From positions 1-45,578 of the forward strand of contig NZ_BMPQ01000019.1 in assembly GCF_014647675.1 (NCBI RefSeq): a stretch of 45,578 nt of DNA, given 5' to 3'. Every line of letters starts with the position of its first letter. Within the stretch, counting starts at the first letter, position 1. Of this stretch, positions 23,982-31,024 are shown piece after piece. The DNA is from Streptomyces flaveus. Its GTDB lineage: Bacteria; Actinomycetota; Actinomycetes; Streptomycetales; Streptomycetaceae. The notes beneath the pieces are model-generated. The model searched no databases. It saw only the letters and a list, made by a program, of their open reading frames with translations, and was not told the DNA's origin. The position numbers were made by a program, and so were the translations under genes.

Positions 23982-25658
23982 ATGGCTCGGGGCGACGAGT
24001 CCGACGAGTACCGCGACAGCGAGGCCGACGGCGGCGCGCAGGCCCCCCAGCACCCCATGCCGCCCGAACTGGAGGAACTCCCTTCGGTGTCCGACGCGCG
24101 GCTGACCGATCTGCTGCGCGCCGACGCCCGGACCGCGCGCCCTGCCTGGCGCGAGCTGCGCAGCCGCCACCGGCCCGCGGTTCTCTCGTACGCCCGTCTG
24201 TGCACCGTCGACGAGTCGGCGGCCCATCGGATCACGGCGACGGCCTTCACCCTCGCGGCCCGCGAGACGGCGCGTGGCCTGGAGCCGCGCACGCCTTGGC
24301 GGCATCAACTCCTGCTGCTCGCCTGCCGCGTGGCCGCCGAGTGGTCCGCCGACGAACGTGCCGCCCGCCTCGATCCGGGTCTGCTCACCCGCCTGCGCGA
24401 GGCGGGTTCGGGCCCCGACGGACCCGTCCCGCCGATGCTCACCGCGTTCCTGGCGCTGCCCACGCGGGTGCAGGGTCTGGTCTGGTACGGCGTCGTGGAC
24501 GGGGAGTCCGAGGCCGACACCGCCCGCCTTCTTGGCGTCACGCCCGAGGATGTGGCGTACGGCAGGGAAGGAGCGTTCCAGGCCTTGAGCCACTCCGTGC
24601 TCAAGACGCGCCTCGCCGGCTCCGACGATCCGGGCTGCCAGGATTTTCGCCGCCTGATCGAGGAGGCGGTACGCCCCGGGGGCCCTCGCCGCAGTGCGGA
24701 CCTGGACGCGCATATGGGCAGCTGCCCGCACTGTGCCGCCGGGTACGAGGAGTTGGCGGCCCTGCGCGACACTCCGCGCGCGGCTACGGCCGAGGGGCTG
24801 CTGCCCTGGGGTGGCACCGCGTACGCCATGAGCGGCGGCGGGGCGGTGGGCGAGGAGCGGCGGGAAGCGCGTACGACGGCGGGGACCGGCGGGGGTACGG
24901 CGGCCCGGTGGAGCTGGTCGGCCTGGCGGCCGTCCCGCCGCCTCGCGATCGCCTCGGCCGCCCTCGGTGTCGCGGTCGCACCGCTGCTGGTCTACCTGCT
25001 GACGCAGGGCGACTCGGGATCGCAGGAGTCGGCCGGCGCTGTGGACACCCCGCCGCAGCCACCGTCGGTCACCTTGACGTCGACGTTCTCCCCGCCGCCG
25101 CTCCCGTCCGCCACGACCCGGTCCCCGTCCCCCAAGCCGACGAAGTCGACGCGCCCGGCCTCACCGAGCCCGACACCGACGCCAACGCCCACACCGAAGC
25201 CGACGCCCACACCGACACGTACGACGCCCCCGCCGGCGTCCGGGCCACCGGACGGCTCCTTCGCCCAGGTGGTGAACGTCGACTCGAGCCTGTGCCTGGA
25301 CGTCGAGGACGGTGACTTCGACAACGGTACGAACGTCATCGCCGCCGACTGCTCCGCGTCGGGCACCCAGCGCTGGCGTGTCGACGCCGCGAGCGGCGCC
25401 CTCCAGTCGTTCGCCGACCCGGACTTCTGTCTGGACAGCCGGGGCTCCGTCGACGACGGCCTCGGCATCTGGACCTGTGAATCGCTCGAGAGCAGCAACG
25501 GCGAGAACCTTCGGTTCACGGTGGACGGCGCGGGTGTCATCCGCCCGGCCATCGCCCCGGACCACGCCCTGACCCCGGCCGGCGGCGAGGGTCTGGAACT
25601 CGCCCCGGCCGACGGAGACGACGACCAGCGCTGGAAAGCGGGCGCCGGGGTCACCTGA
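23982..25658 (+). CDS. ECF-sigma-like / zinc anti-sigma / TM / ricin-lectin fusion protein
   Basis: A 558-residue one-chain membrane protein. Residues ~38-210 resemble an ECF sigma factor: a region-2-like helix set (RPAVLSYARLCTVDESAAHR) and a region-4-like HTH (FLALPTRVQGLVWYGVVDGE then ADTARLLGVTPEDVAYGREG). His244, Cys248 and Cys251 form the HX3CX2C motif of zinc-binding anti-sigma domains. One TM follows (about 321-342), then a Pro/Thr/Ser linker (350-422) and a ricin-type beta-trefoil (423-558) with SSLCLDVEDG and DFCLDSRG repeats. The ATG at 23982 has AGGAGG seven bases upstream; ATG 23976 is too close to it. This order matches fused ECF52/53-like actinobacterial proteins. Expected role: an external sugar controls a tethered transcription factor. 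Confidence 0.82.
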   Translation: MARGDESDEYRDSEADGGAQAPQHPMPPELEELPSVSDARLTDLLRADARTARPAWRELRSRHRPAVLSYARLCTVDESAAHRITATAFTLAARETARGLEPRTPWRHQLLLLACRVAAEWSADERAARLDPGLLTRLREAGSGPDGPVPPMLTAFLALPTRVQGLVWYGVVDGESEADTARLLGVTPEDVAYGREGAFQALSHSVLKTRLAGSDDPGCQDFRRLIEEAVRPGGPRRSADLDAHMGSCPHCAAGYEELAALRDTPRAATAEGLLPWGGTAYAMSGGGAVGEERREARTTAGTGGGTAARWSWSAWRPSRRLAIASAALGVAVAPLLVYLLTQGDSGSQESAGAVDTPPQPPSVTLTSTFSPPPLPSATTRSPSPKPTKSTRPASPSPTPTPTPTPKPTPTPTRTTPPPASGPPDGSFAQVVNVDSSLCLDVEDGDFDNGTNVIAADCSASGTQRWRVDAASGALQSFADPDFCLDSRGSVDDGLGIWTCESLESSNGENLRFTVDGAGVIRPAIAPDHALTPAGGEGLELAPADGDDDQRWKAGAGVT

Positions 25659-25999
25659 ACCTCGGCCGTGACCGGTCCTCGGGGGTCGTGGTGTGCCGCG
25701 GTGGCGAGTCGTCGGCGGAGAGCGACTCCGTCGCCGTGCCCCGTCAGTCCCTCACGACAAATAGGGCGAGCACCGCGGCACATCACTCGCGTTTCCCTTT
25801 CCAAGGAACGTAAACGTGGTTTTCCCCTCGCCCGGGCACCGGGGCCCGGCCGGGTGACGCCGACCGTTCTCCCGTACCGCCTGCGAACCTGATTGATCCG
25901 TCGTGCGGTGGAGACCCGTACAGCCATCAGCGCAGGGTTTGTCGGAGGCGGCCGGCCTGCACCGAAGGTGCGGCGGCGGTGTCCGGAAAGGGAGCAGCA
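25659..25999. other. Intergenic region with possible terminator, no gene recognised
   Basis: 340 bp without a convincing gene. A bulged hairpin at about 25703-25737 (GGCGAGTCG with CGACTCCGTCGCC) may end the lectin-fusion transcript. GC-rich dyads follow near 25830-25855. The promoter of the nucleotidyltransferase operon should lie in the last 150 bp. Confidence 0.4.
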
Positions 26000-26686
26000 G
26001 TGGCGCAGAACGCGGATGACGCCGCTCTCGACGGGCGGCGCCCAGTTCCTGAACTGCATCTGGCGGGCGGTGCGGCCGAGGGGAGCCGAAGGCCCGATGC
26101 GGGCGCGGAGCAGCTTCCGCCCGACCGTCACCAGGCGATCCTGGAGGCCACCAAGCAGGTCGCCGCCCTCCTGAAGAGGCAGGGGCACGACTTCGCTCTC
26201 GCCGGGAGTGTCGCCGTCTACGCCCACGGAGGGGCAGGCAGCCTCCAGCACGATGCCGACTTCTGCATCAGACCCGAGGACGCCGAAGCGGTCGCCGCCA
26301 CGCTGGAGGACGCCGGTCTGACGGTGTACGCGCCTCCCGAGGACTGGCTGCTGAAGGCCAAGTGCCTCGGGCAGGACGTGGACCTGATCTTCGGGCTGGC
26401 CCATGGACCGGTCAGCACCGAGCTGCTCGGCAGGGCGCGGGAGTTGTCGGTGGACTCCGTACAGATGCCCGTCCTGGCACCCACCGACCTGCTGCGAAGC
26501 CTGCTCGCCGCCTTCTCCGAGCACCACTGCGACTTCGGCGCCGTTCTGCCGATCGCCCGGCTGCTGCGGGAGAAGGTCGACTGGGGGCAGATCCGCCGCG
26601 AGTTCGGGGACATACCGATGCCGGCCGCCTTTCTGTACTTGCTGGAGCGCCTGGACGTCATCGCACCGCAGGGAGGAGATCAATGA
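26000..26686 (+). CDS. Nucleotidyltransferase-fold protein
   Basis: A 228-residue protein with the minimal nucleotidyltransferase signature: FALAGSVAVYAHGGAGS (the GS motif region), then DADFCIRPEDAEAV (D-x-D metal ligands) and a third acidic strand CLGQDVDLIFG. Members of this broad fold include antitoxin-like MNT enzymes, aminoglycoside and tRNA nucleotidyltransferases. The helical C-terminus (LLREKVDWGQIRREFGDI) resembles the ones in family members that act on small molecules or proteins. The substrate is unknown. The GTG at 26000 has GGGAG five bases upstream; an in-frame GTG lies at 25979. Its stop overlaps the next gene's start (ATGA). Confidence 0.78.
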   Translation: MAQNADDAALDGRRPVPELHLAGGAAEGSRRPDAGAEQLPPDRHQAILEATKQVAALLKRQGHDFALAGSVAVYAHGGAGSLQHDADFCIRPEDAEAVAATLEDAGLTVYAPPEDWLLKAKCLGQDVDLIFGLAHGPVSTELLGRARELSVDSVQMPVLAPTDLLRSLLAAFSEHHCDFGAVLPIARLLREKVDWGQIRREFGDIPMPAAFLYLLERLDVIAPQGGDQ

Positions 26687-26991
26687 ACGCCCATGCCGGA
26701 CACGACCCGGGTGGTACGGGCACCACGGCGGACGCCGGAGCCGCCGGGAACAACATCGAGTACCGCATCGCCCATCTGCAGGAGCGGCTCGCCGCCGGGG
26801 AACTGGGCGAGCTCGGCATGCGCGTCGAGCCGCGGGGATCGGCCGTGACGGTCATCGGCACCGTGCCCACCGCACACTGCCGCGAGGAACTGCTGCGCAC
26901 CGTGAACGACGAACTGGCCGGTCTTGCCGTCCATTACGACATCGTCGTGGCCGAGGCCGCGGCTCCCGATCACCCGGAGGAGGTGGCATGA
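26683..26991 (+). CDS. Small BON-like protein
   Basis: A 102-residue soluble protein. After a flexible Gly/Thr-rich start, IEYRIAHLQERLAAGELGEL and RVEPRGSAVTVIGTVPTAH have the helix-strand-strand pattern of a BON-like fold, ending HYDIVVAEAAAP. BON domains bind phospholipids or partner proteins; in an operon with enzymes it could be a scaffold. It overlaps both neighbours by ATGA, with GGGAGG upstream of its own start, so all three genes are translationally coupled. Confidence 0.65.
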   Translation: MNAHAGHDPGGTGTTADAGAAGNNIEYRIAHLQERLAAGELGELGMRVEPRGSAVTVIGTVPTAHCREELLRTVNDELAGLAVHYDIVVAEAAAPDHPEEVA

Positions 26992-27755
26992 TCCGCGTCG
27001 CGGCTGTCGGGGACATTCATATGGGGCTGGACAGTCAGGGCCTGCTCAGGCCGGCTTTCGACACGCTGCCCGGCTGTGCCGACCTGCTGCTCCTGGCCGG
27101 TGACCTCACCCGGCACGGCACACCGGAGGAGGCGCGGGTGGTCGCCGAGGAGGTGGGCGGTCTGCCCGTGCCGGTTGTCGCCGTGCTCGGCAATCACGAC
27201 CACCACGACGAGAAGCCGGAGGAGGTCGCCGCGGTGCTGCGCGCGGCAGGTGTGCGCGTTCTCGAGGGGCAGTCGACGGTCGTCGAAGTCGACGGCGCGC
27301 GCATCGGCGTCGCGGGCACGAAAGGCTTCGGCGGCGGCTTCGTCGGCCGCAGTGGCAGCGAGTTCGGTGAACCGCTGATGAAGGAGTTCATCCGGTACTC
27401 GCGCCGCTGCGCCGACGGTCTGCGTACGGCTCTGGACGAACTGGCCGGGCAGGGCTGCGGGACGCGGGTCGCGCTCACGCACTTCTCCCCCGTGCCCGAC
27501 ACGCTGGCCGGTGAGCCGCCGGAGATCTATCCGTTCCTCGGCAGTTACCTCCTGGCCGAGGCGATCGACACGGCAGGCGCGGACCTGGCCGTCCACGGAC
27601 ACGCCCACGCCGGTACGGAACACGGGATGACCAGCGGCGGCGTCCCGGTCCGCAACGTCGCGCAGCCCGTCATTCGCCGGGCGTTCAGCGTGTATCACCT
27701 GCACGGCCACGAGGTGCCGACGACGGCTTCCGCCTCCGTCGGCACCTTCGGCTGA
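26988..27755 (+). CDS. Calcineurin-like metallophosphoesterase
   Basis: A 255-residue cytosolic phosphoesterase with all metal-binding blocks: Asp9 and His11 in VGDIHMG, then LLAGDLTRHG, LGNHDHHDE, THFSP and the closing VHGHAHAG. These coordinate two metals and hydrolyse phosphomonoesters, phosphodiesters or nucleotides; substrate not determinable. The start ATG overlaps the BON-like gene stop (ATGA) with GGAGGAGG upstream. Pairing a nucleotidyltransferase with a phosphoesterase in one coupled operon suggests that one adds and the other removes a phosphate or nucleotide mark; that is inference. Confidence 0.9.
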   Translation: MIRVAAVGDIHMGLDSQGLLRPAFDTLPGCADLLLLAGDLTRHGTPEEARVVAEEVGGLPVPVVAVLGNHDHHDEKPEEVAAVLRAAGVRVLEGQSTVVEVDGARIGVAGTKGFGGGFVGRSGSEFGEPLMKEFIRYSRRCADGLRTALDELAGQGCGTRVALTHFSPVPDTLAGEPPEIYPFLGSYLLAEAIDTAGADLAVHGHAHAGTEHGMTSGGVPVRNVAQPVIRRAFSVYHLHGHEVPTTASASVGTFG

Positions 27756-27862
27756 GCGGGCGCCGGCCAGGCGTTAGCTCTCCCCCGGCGGGGGCACCCG
27801 GAGGCCGAGGTGGGGTCCGTACCAGGGGCCGCATCTTGAGCGAGGTACTGGAGGTACTGGAC

Positions 27863-28426
27863 ATGGCACACGAAGGAAACGTCATCACCGAGCTGACGAC
27901 CGACCACCGGGAGGTCGAGGAGATCTTCGGCCGGATCGAGGCACTGCCGCCCGGCGACAAGAACCGCAAGGTCTACGCCGACCAGGCCACCATGGAGCTC
28001 GTACGGCACTCGGTGGCCGAGGAGGAATACCTCTACCCGGCCGTGCGGCAGTACCTGCCCAACGGGGACACGGTGGCCGACAAGGAGATCGACGACCACT
28101 CCAAGGCCGAGCAGATCATGAAGGACCTGGAGAGCTGCGAGGCGGGCGATGCCGAGTTCGACCGGCTCATCGGCATGCTCATGAGTGAGGTCCGCTCGCA
28201 CATCGCCGATGAGGAGGAGAACCTCTTCCCCATGCTGCGCACCACGGCTTCCGCCGGGGCCCTGGACGAGCTGGGTGACAAGGTCCGGCAGGCGAAGAAG
28301 CTGGCGCCGACGCGTCCGCACCCCTCCGCACCGGACAAGCCTCCGGCCAACAAGCTCCTGGCGCCCGGAGCCGGACTCGTCGACCGCGTGCGCGACACAC
28401 TGACGGGGCGTGGGAAGAAGGACTGA
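27863..28426 (+). CDS. Hemerythrin HHE-domain protein
   Basis: A 187-residue four-helix-bundle protein with the HHE cation-binding pattern: TTDHREVEEIFGRIE, HSVAEEEYLYPAV, DDHSKAEQIMKDLE and HIADEEENLFPML, supplying the His/Glu ligands of a di-iron centre that binds O2, NO or takes part in oxidative-stress sensing. A basic Pro-rich tail (KKLAPTRPHPSAPDKPP) follows. The ATG at 27863 has GGAGG eight bases upstream; an upstream ATG at 27836 has none. It lies 107 bp after the phosphoesterase gene, with a short CCCCC/GGGGG hairpin between, so it could be read through or have its own promoter. Confidence 0.92.
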   Translation: MAHEGNVITELTTDHREVEEIFGRIEALPPGDKNRKVYADQATMELVRHSVAEEEYLYPAVRQYLPNGDTVADKEIDDHSKAEQIMKDLESCEAGDAEFDRLIGMLMSEVRSHIADEEENLFPMLRTTASAGALDELGDKVRQAKKLAPTRPHPSAPDKPPANKLLAPGAGLVDRVRDTLTGRGKKD

Positions 28427-28690
28427 CGGCGCATGGTCCGACGGGTCGTGGGTACTGCGGGGGGACGCTGTGTGCCCGTGCGACGAGCACGGCCGGCTGA
28501 TCGAACGGCACATCATCGGTGCCGCCCAGCGGGCGCAGCCGCACGTCAGCCGGAGGGCCGCCCGCCTCGTCCGCCCACGGCCCGAGGTCCACGGCTTCAT
28601 ATCGTTTTTTGACGCTTGACACGCGTCACCGGGTCCCCAGCGACCACAGGACAGGCCTGCCCTCGGACGCTCGGCGCCTCGGCCCCTGTT
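28427..28690. other. Intergenic region, possible micro-ORF
   Basis: An open frame continues to TGA at 28617-28619 (RLIERHIIGAAQRAQ...VHGFISFFDA) but overlaps the hemerythrin end and has no proper start, so I do not call it. A T6 run and a TGACGC...GCGTCA dyad lie at about 28605-28629 between the convergent genes; the T-run is on the wrong side for a simple terminator. Confidence 0.3.
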
Positions 28691-29218
28691 TCAGGCGCTC
28701 AGCGCCCGCCCCGGCTTCAGACGGTCGAGGAGGTCCGCGTGGTGCAGTTCGGCTATCGGTGCGAGGAAGTCCGGGTGGCGCAGCAGCGCCGCTGCCCGCC
28801 GGTCGCGGTCGTCGGGAGCGACCAGGCGCCGGAACTCGGCCCGCGCTCCGGTCATGTGGCTGGAGTCGGCGAGTGCGGACACAGCCTGCTCGGCCAGCAC
28901 CGGGTCGGTGAGCAGGCATGCCGCCCAGCTGGCCACGACCTCGTCCACCCAGGTCCGCCACGCGTACCCGTCTGCGTCGTCGGCCGCGGCCCCCTCCGCT
29001 CCCGTGATCCAGTCGAGCCGGGCGGAGCCTCCGGGGCCCGCCACGCCGAGGAGTGCGGCGTCCATCGGCGTCGGATAGCGCAGCCACGCCGCGACGGTCA
29101 CGGCCTGCCGGGCCTGCACATCACAGAGCGCGGAGTCCAGCGCACCGCCGCCCGACGGATATGAACACGTCAGCCACTGAGCGGTCGCCGCGATGACCGG
29201 GGAGAGATCTGCGTGCAC
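28691..29218 (-). CDS. Hypothetical protein, about 175 residues
   Basis: A soluble, Ala/Asp/Leu-rich, probably all-helical protein of unknown family. Recognisable composition includes CDVQARQAVTVAAWLRYPTP, YAWRTWVDEVVASWAACLLT and RRAAALLRHPDFLAPIAELH, which reads like a normal coding gene. The start is uncertain: GTG 29216-29218 gives 175 residues but has a weak ribosome binding site, and the frame stays open further upstream through a Pro/Ser-rich stretch (ATG at 29372-29374). Divergent from the iron-box promoter of the ABC importer. Confidence 0.55.
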   Translation of the reverse strand: MHADLSPVIAATAQWLTCSYPSGGGALDSALCDVQARQAVTVAAWLRYPTPMDAALLGVAGPGGSARLDWITGAEGAAADDADGYAWRTWVDEVVASWAACLLTDPVLAEQAVSALADSSHMTGARAEFRRLVAPDDRDRRAAALLRHPDFLAPIAELHHADLLDRLKPGRALSA

Positions 29219-29404
29219 TGGCCGTCCGAAATCGCTGGGGGGTGGGACCAGAACGCTAGCCCGCCGCTCCCCCGAGGGAAATGGCCCAGGCCACGAATCG
29301 GGCGTTGCCTCGCCCACATCGTCACCCGGGGTCGAGGTGCGCTTCGTCTCCGAGAGCGAGGGCCACCATCTCATTGGTTGAGAATTCACCCACCCGATGG
29401 AAAG

Positions 29405-29423
29405 GTTGGTAAGGCTTGCCTTA
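29405..29423 (+). promoter_or_regulatory. DtxR/DmdR-type iron box
   Basis: GTTGGTAAGGCTTGCCTTA contains the perfect dyad TAAGGC-TT-GCCTTA and agrees at 15 of 19 positions with TTAGGTAAGGCTTACCTAA, a form of the actinobacterial iron-repressor box. It overlaps a likely -10 (TTATAT, 29421-29426) and lies 75 bp before the binding-protein start. This predicts repression by Fe2+-DmdR/IdeR. Confidence 0.65.
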
Positions 29424-29497
29424 TATGCTGACGCGGCCCTCGGCGCCGCATCCCGCGTGCAGGGGCGTGACCGACCCCTCGCACGACAGGACCCACC

Positions 29498-31018
29498 ATG
29501 CGCACCCCCTCCCGCGGCCTCTTCGCGGCGCTTGCTCTCACCCCGTTGCTGGCCGGCTGTTTCGTGTCGGACAGCGGCTCGGCCACCGATGGTGAGGGGG
29601 CATCGGGCGGCCGTCTGAGGGTCGCCCTCGCGGTGCCGCCGGTGCAGGCCCTGTCCCCGTACAGCAATGACGCCACCGTACTGAGCAAGCTCTCCGTGGC
29701 CGAAGGCCTCACCGCGCTGGGCAAGGATGGAGCCGCCGCGCCCGCGCTGGCGAAGTCCTGGACGCAGAAGAACGCCACCACCTGGGCCTTCGAGCTGCGC
29801 AAGGCCACGTTCCAGGACGGCACCGAGGTCACCGCCGAGACCGTCGTGGGCGCGCTCGACCAGGCAGGCAAGGCCGAGCCCAAGCCTCGTGTACTCAGCG
29901 ACGTGACCCTCACCGCGAAGGCCGAGGACGCCGACACCGTCACGATCACCACCAAGGCCGCCGACCCGGTGCTCCCGCTGCGGCTCGCCAGCCCCGCGCT
30001 GGGCATCCTCTCCCCGAAGGCGTACGCGAAGGACGGCACCGTCAGCCCGGTCGGCACCGGAACCGGCCCCTTCGAGATCACGAAGCTCACCGGGAAGTCC
30101 AAGGCCACGCTCGACCGCTTCGACGGCTACTGGGGCGGCAAGGCCAAGGCGCCCGGCGTCGACGTGACCTGGATCGCCGATGGCACGGCCCGCGCCAACG
30201 CCCTGCGCGGCGGCGACGTCGACATCGCCGAGTGGATCCCCACCGCCCAGGCGAAGCTCCTGGACGAGGACACCCGTCACGAAGTGCCCTCCGTACGGAC
30301 CGACAGCCTGGTCCTCAACACCGGAAGCGGCCTCTTCACCGACGCGGCGCTGCGGGCGGCGGCCCGCGAGGCCGTGGACGGCGGCGCCCTCGTCGACTCG
30401 GTCTTCGGCGGGTACGCCGACCCCGCGCAGGGCCTGTTCGGGCCCGCCGTCCCCTGGGCTGCCGACGACCGCGTCGAGGTGACCGGCCGCGCCCAGGCCG
30501 CGACCACCGCCCAGGTCGAGTCGAAGACCAAGGGCAGGACGCTGCGCCTGGCCACCTACACCAACCGCGCCGAACTCCCCGAAGCCGCGACCGTGCTCCA
30601 ACAGCAGCTCGAGAAGGCCGGGTTCACCGTGAAGCAGGACGTACGCGAGTACACGCAGATGGAGGCCGACCTCCTCGAGGGCAAGTACGACGCGCTCGTC
30701 TTCTCCCGGGTGACGCTGCTGGACACCGGCGACGCGGTCGCGTACCTCGCGAGCGACTACACCGGCGACGGCGTCTACAACATCGCGGGCCTGAAGGACT
30801 CCGGCGTCGACCAGGCCATCAAGTCCGCCGCCGAAGAAGACGACACGGAGCAGCGGCAGCAGAAGATCATGCGGGCCGAGGCGGAGATCCTGCGCACCGA
30901 CGCCGTCGTGCCGCTGGTCCACGAGAAGGTCGTACAGGGCATCGCCACCGGCGTCGAGGGCGTGCTCCTCGACCCCCGCGAGCGCTCCCTGGTCGACGTC
31001 GACACGCGTGTGAAGTAG
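29498..31018 (+). CDS. Solute-binding lipoprotein of an oligopeptide-type ABC importer
   Basis: A 506-residue SBP_bac_5 (OppA/DppA/NikA type) protein. The signal peptide ends in the lipobox LLAGC with Cys21 as the lipid anchor. The mature part has the family pattern: VAEGLTALGKDGAAAPALAK, KSWTQKNATTWAFELRK and the late GTGTGPFEITKL. These proteins bind peptides, nickel chelates or, in some actinobacteria, siderophores. The iron box in front favours an iron-related ligand, which is inference. The ATG at 29498 lacks a strong Shine-Dalgarno. The fused permease gene follows after 6 bp. Confidence 0.92.
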   Translation: MRTPSRGLFAALALTPLLAGCFVSDSGSATDGEGASGGRLRVALAVPPVQALSPYSNDATVLSKLSVAEGLTALGKDGAAAPALAKSWTQKNATTWAFELRKATFQDGTEVTAETVVGALDQAGKAEPKPRVLSDVTLTAKAEDADTVTITTKAADPVLPLRLASPALGILSPKAYAKDGTVSPVGTGTGPFEITKLTGKSKATLDRFDGYWGGKAKAPGVDVTWIADGTARANALRGGDVDIAEWIPTAQAKLLDEDTRHEVPSVRTDSLVLNTGSGLFTDAALRAAAREAVDGGALVDSVFGGYADPAQGLFGPAVPWAADDRVEVTGRAQAATTAQVESKTKGRTLRLATYTNRAELPEAATVLQQQLEKAGFTVKQDVREYTQMEADLLEGKYDALVFSRVTLLDTGDAVAYLASDYTGDGVYNIAGLKDSGVDQAIKSAAEEDDTEQRQQKIMRAEAEILRTDAVVPLVHEKVVQGIATGVEGVLLDPRERSLVDVDTRVK

Positions 31019-31024
31019 CGGCGG

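Noticed and set aside
25080..25250. Tandem repeats that might look like a CRISPR or minisatellite
   Set aside because: They encode a Pro/Thr/Ser linker in the lectin fusion; spacing is irregular and there are no unique spacers.
27782..27794. CCCCC-GGC-GGGGG as terminator of the phosphoesterase operon
   Set aside because: Five-base stem, three-base loop and no T-run; too weak to call.
28600..28625. TTGACG/TTGACA promoter-like sequence after a T6 run
   Set aside because: No gene starts downstream on the + strand; the next gene there is convergent.
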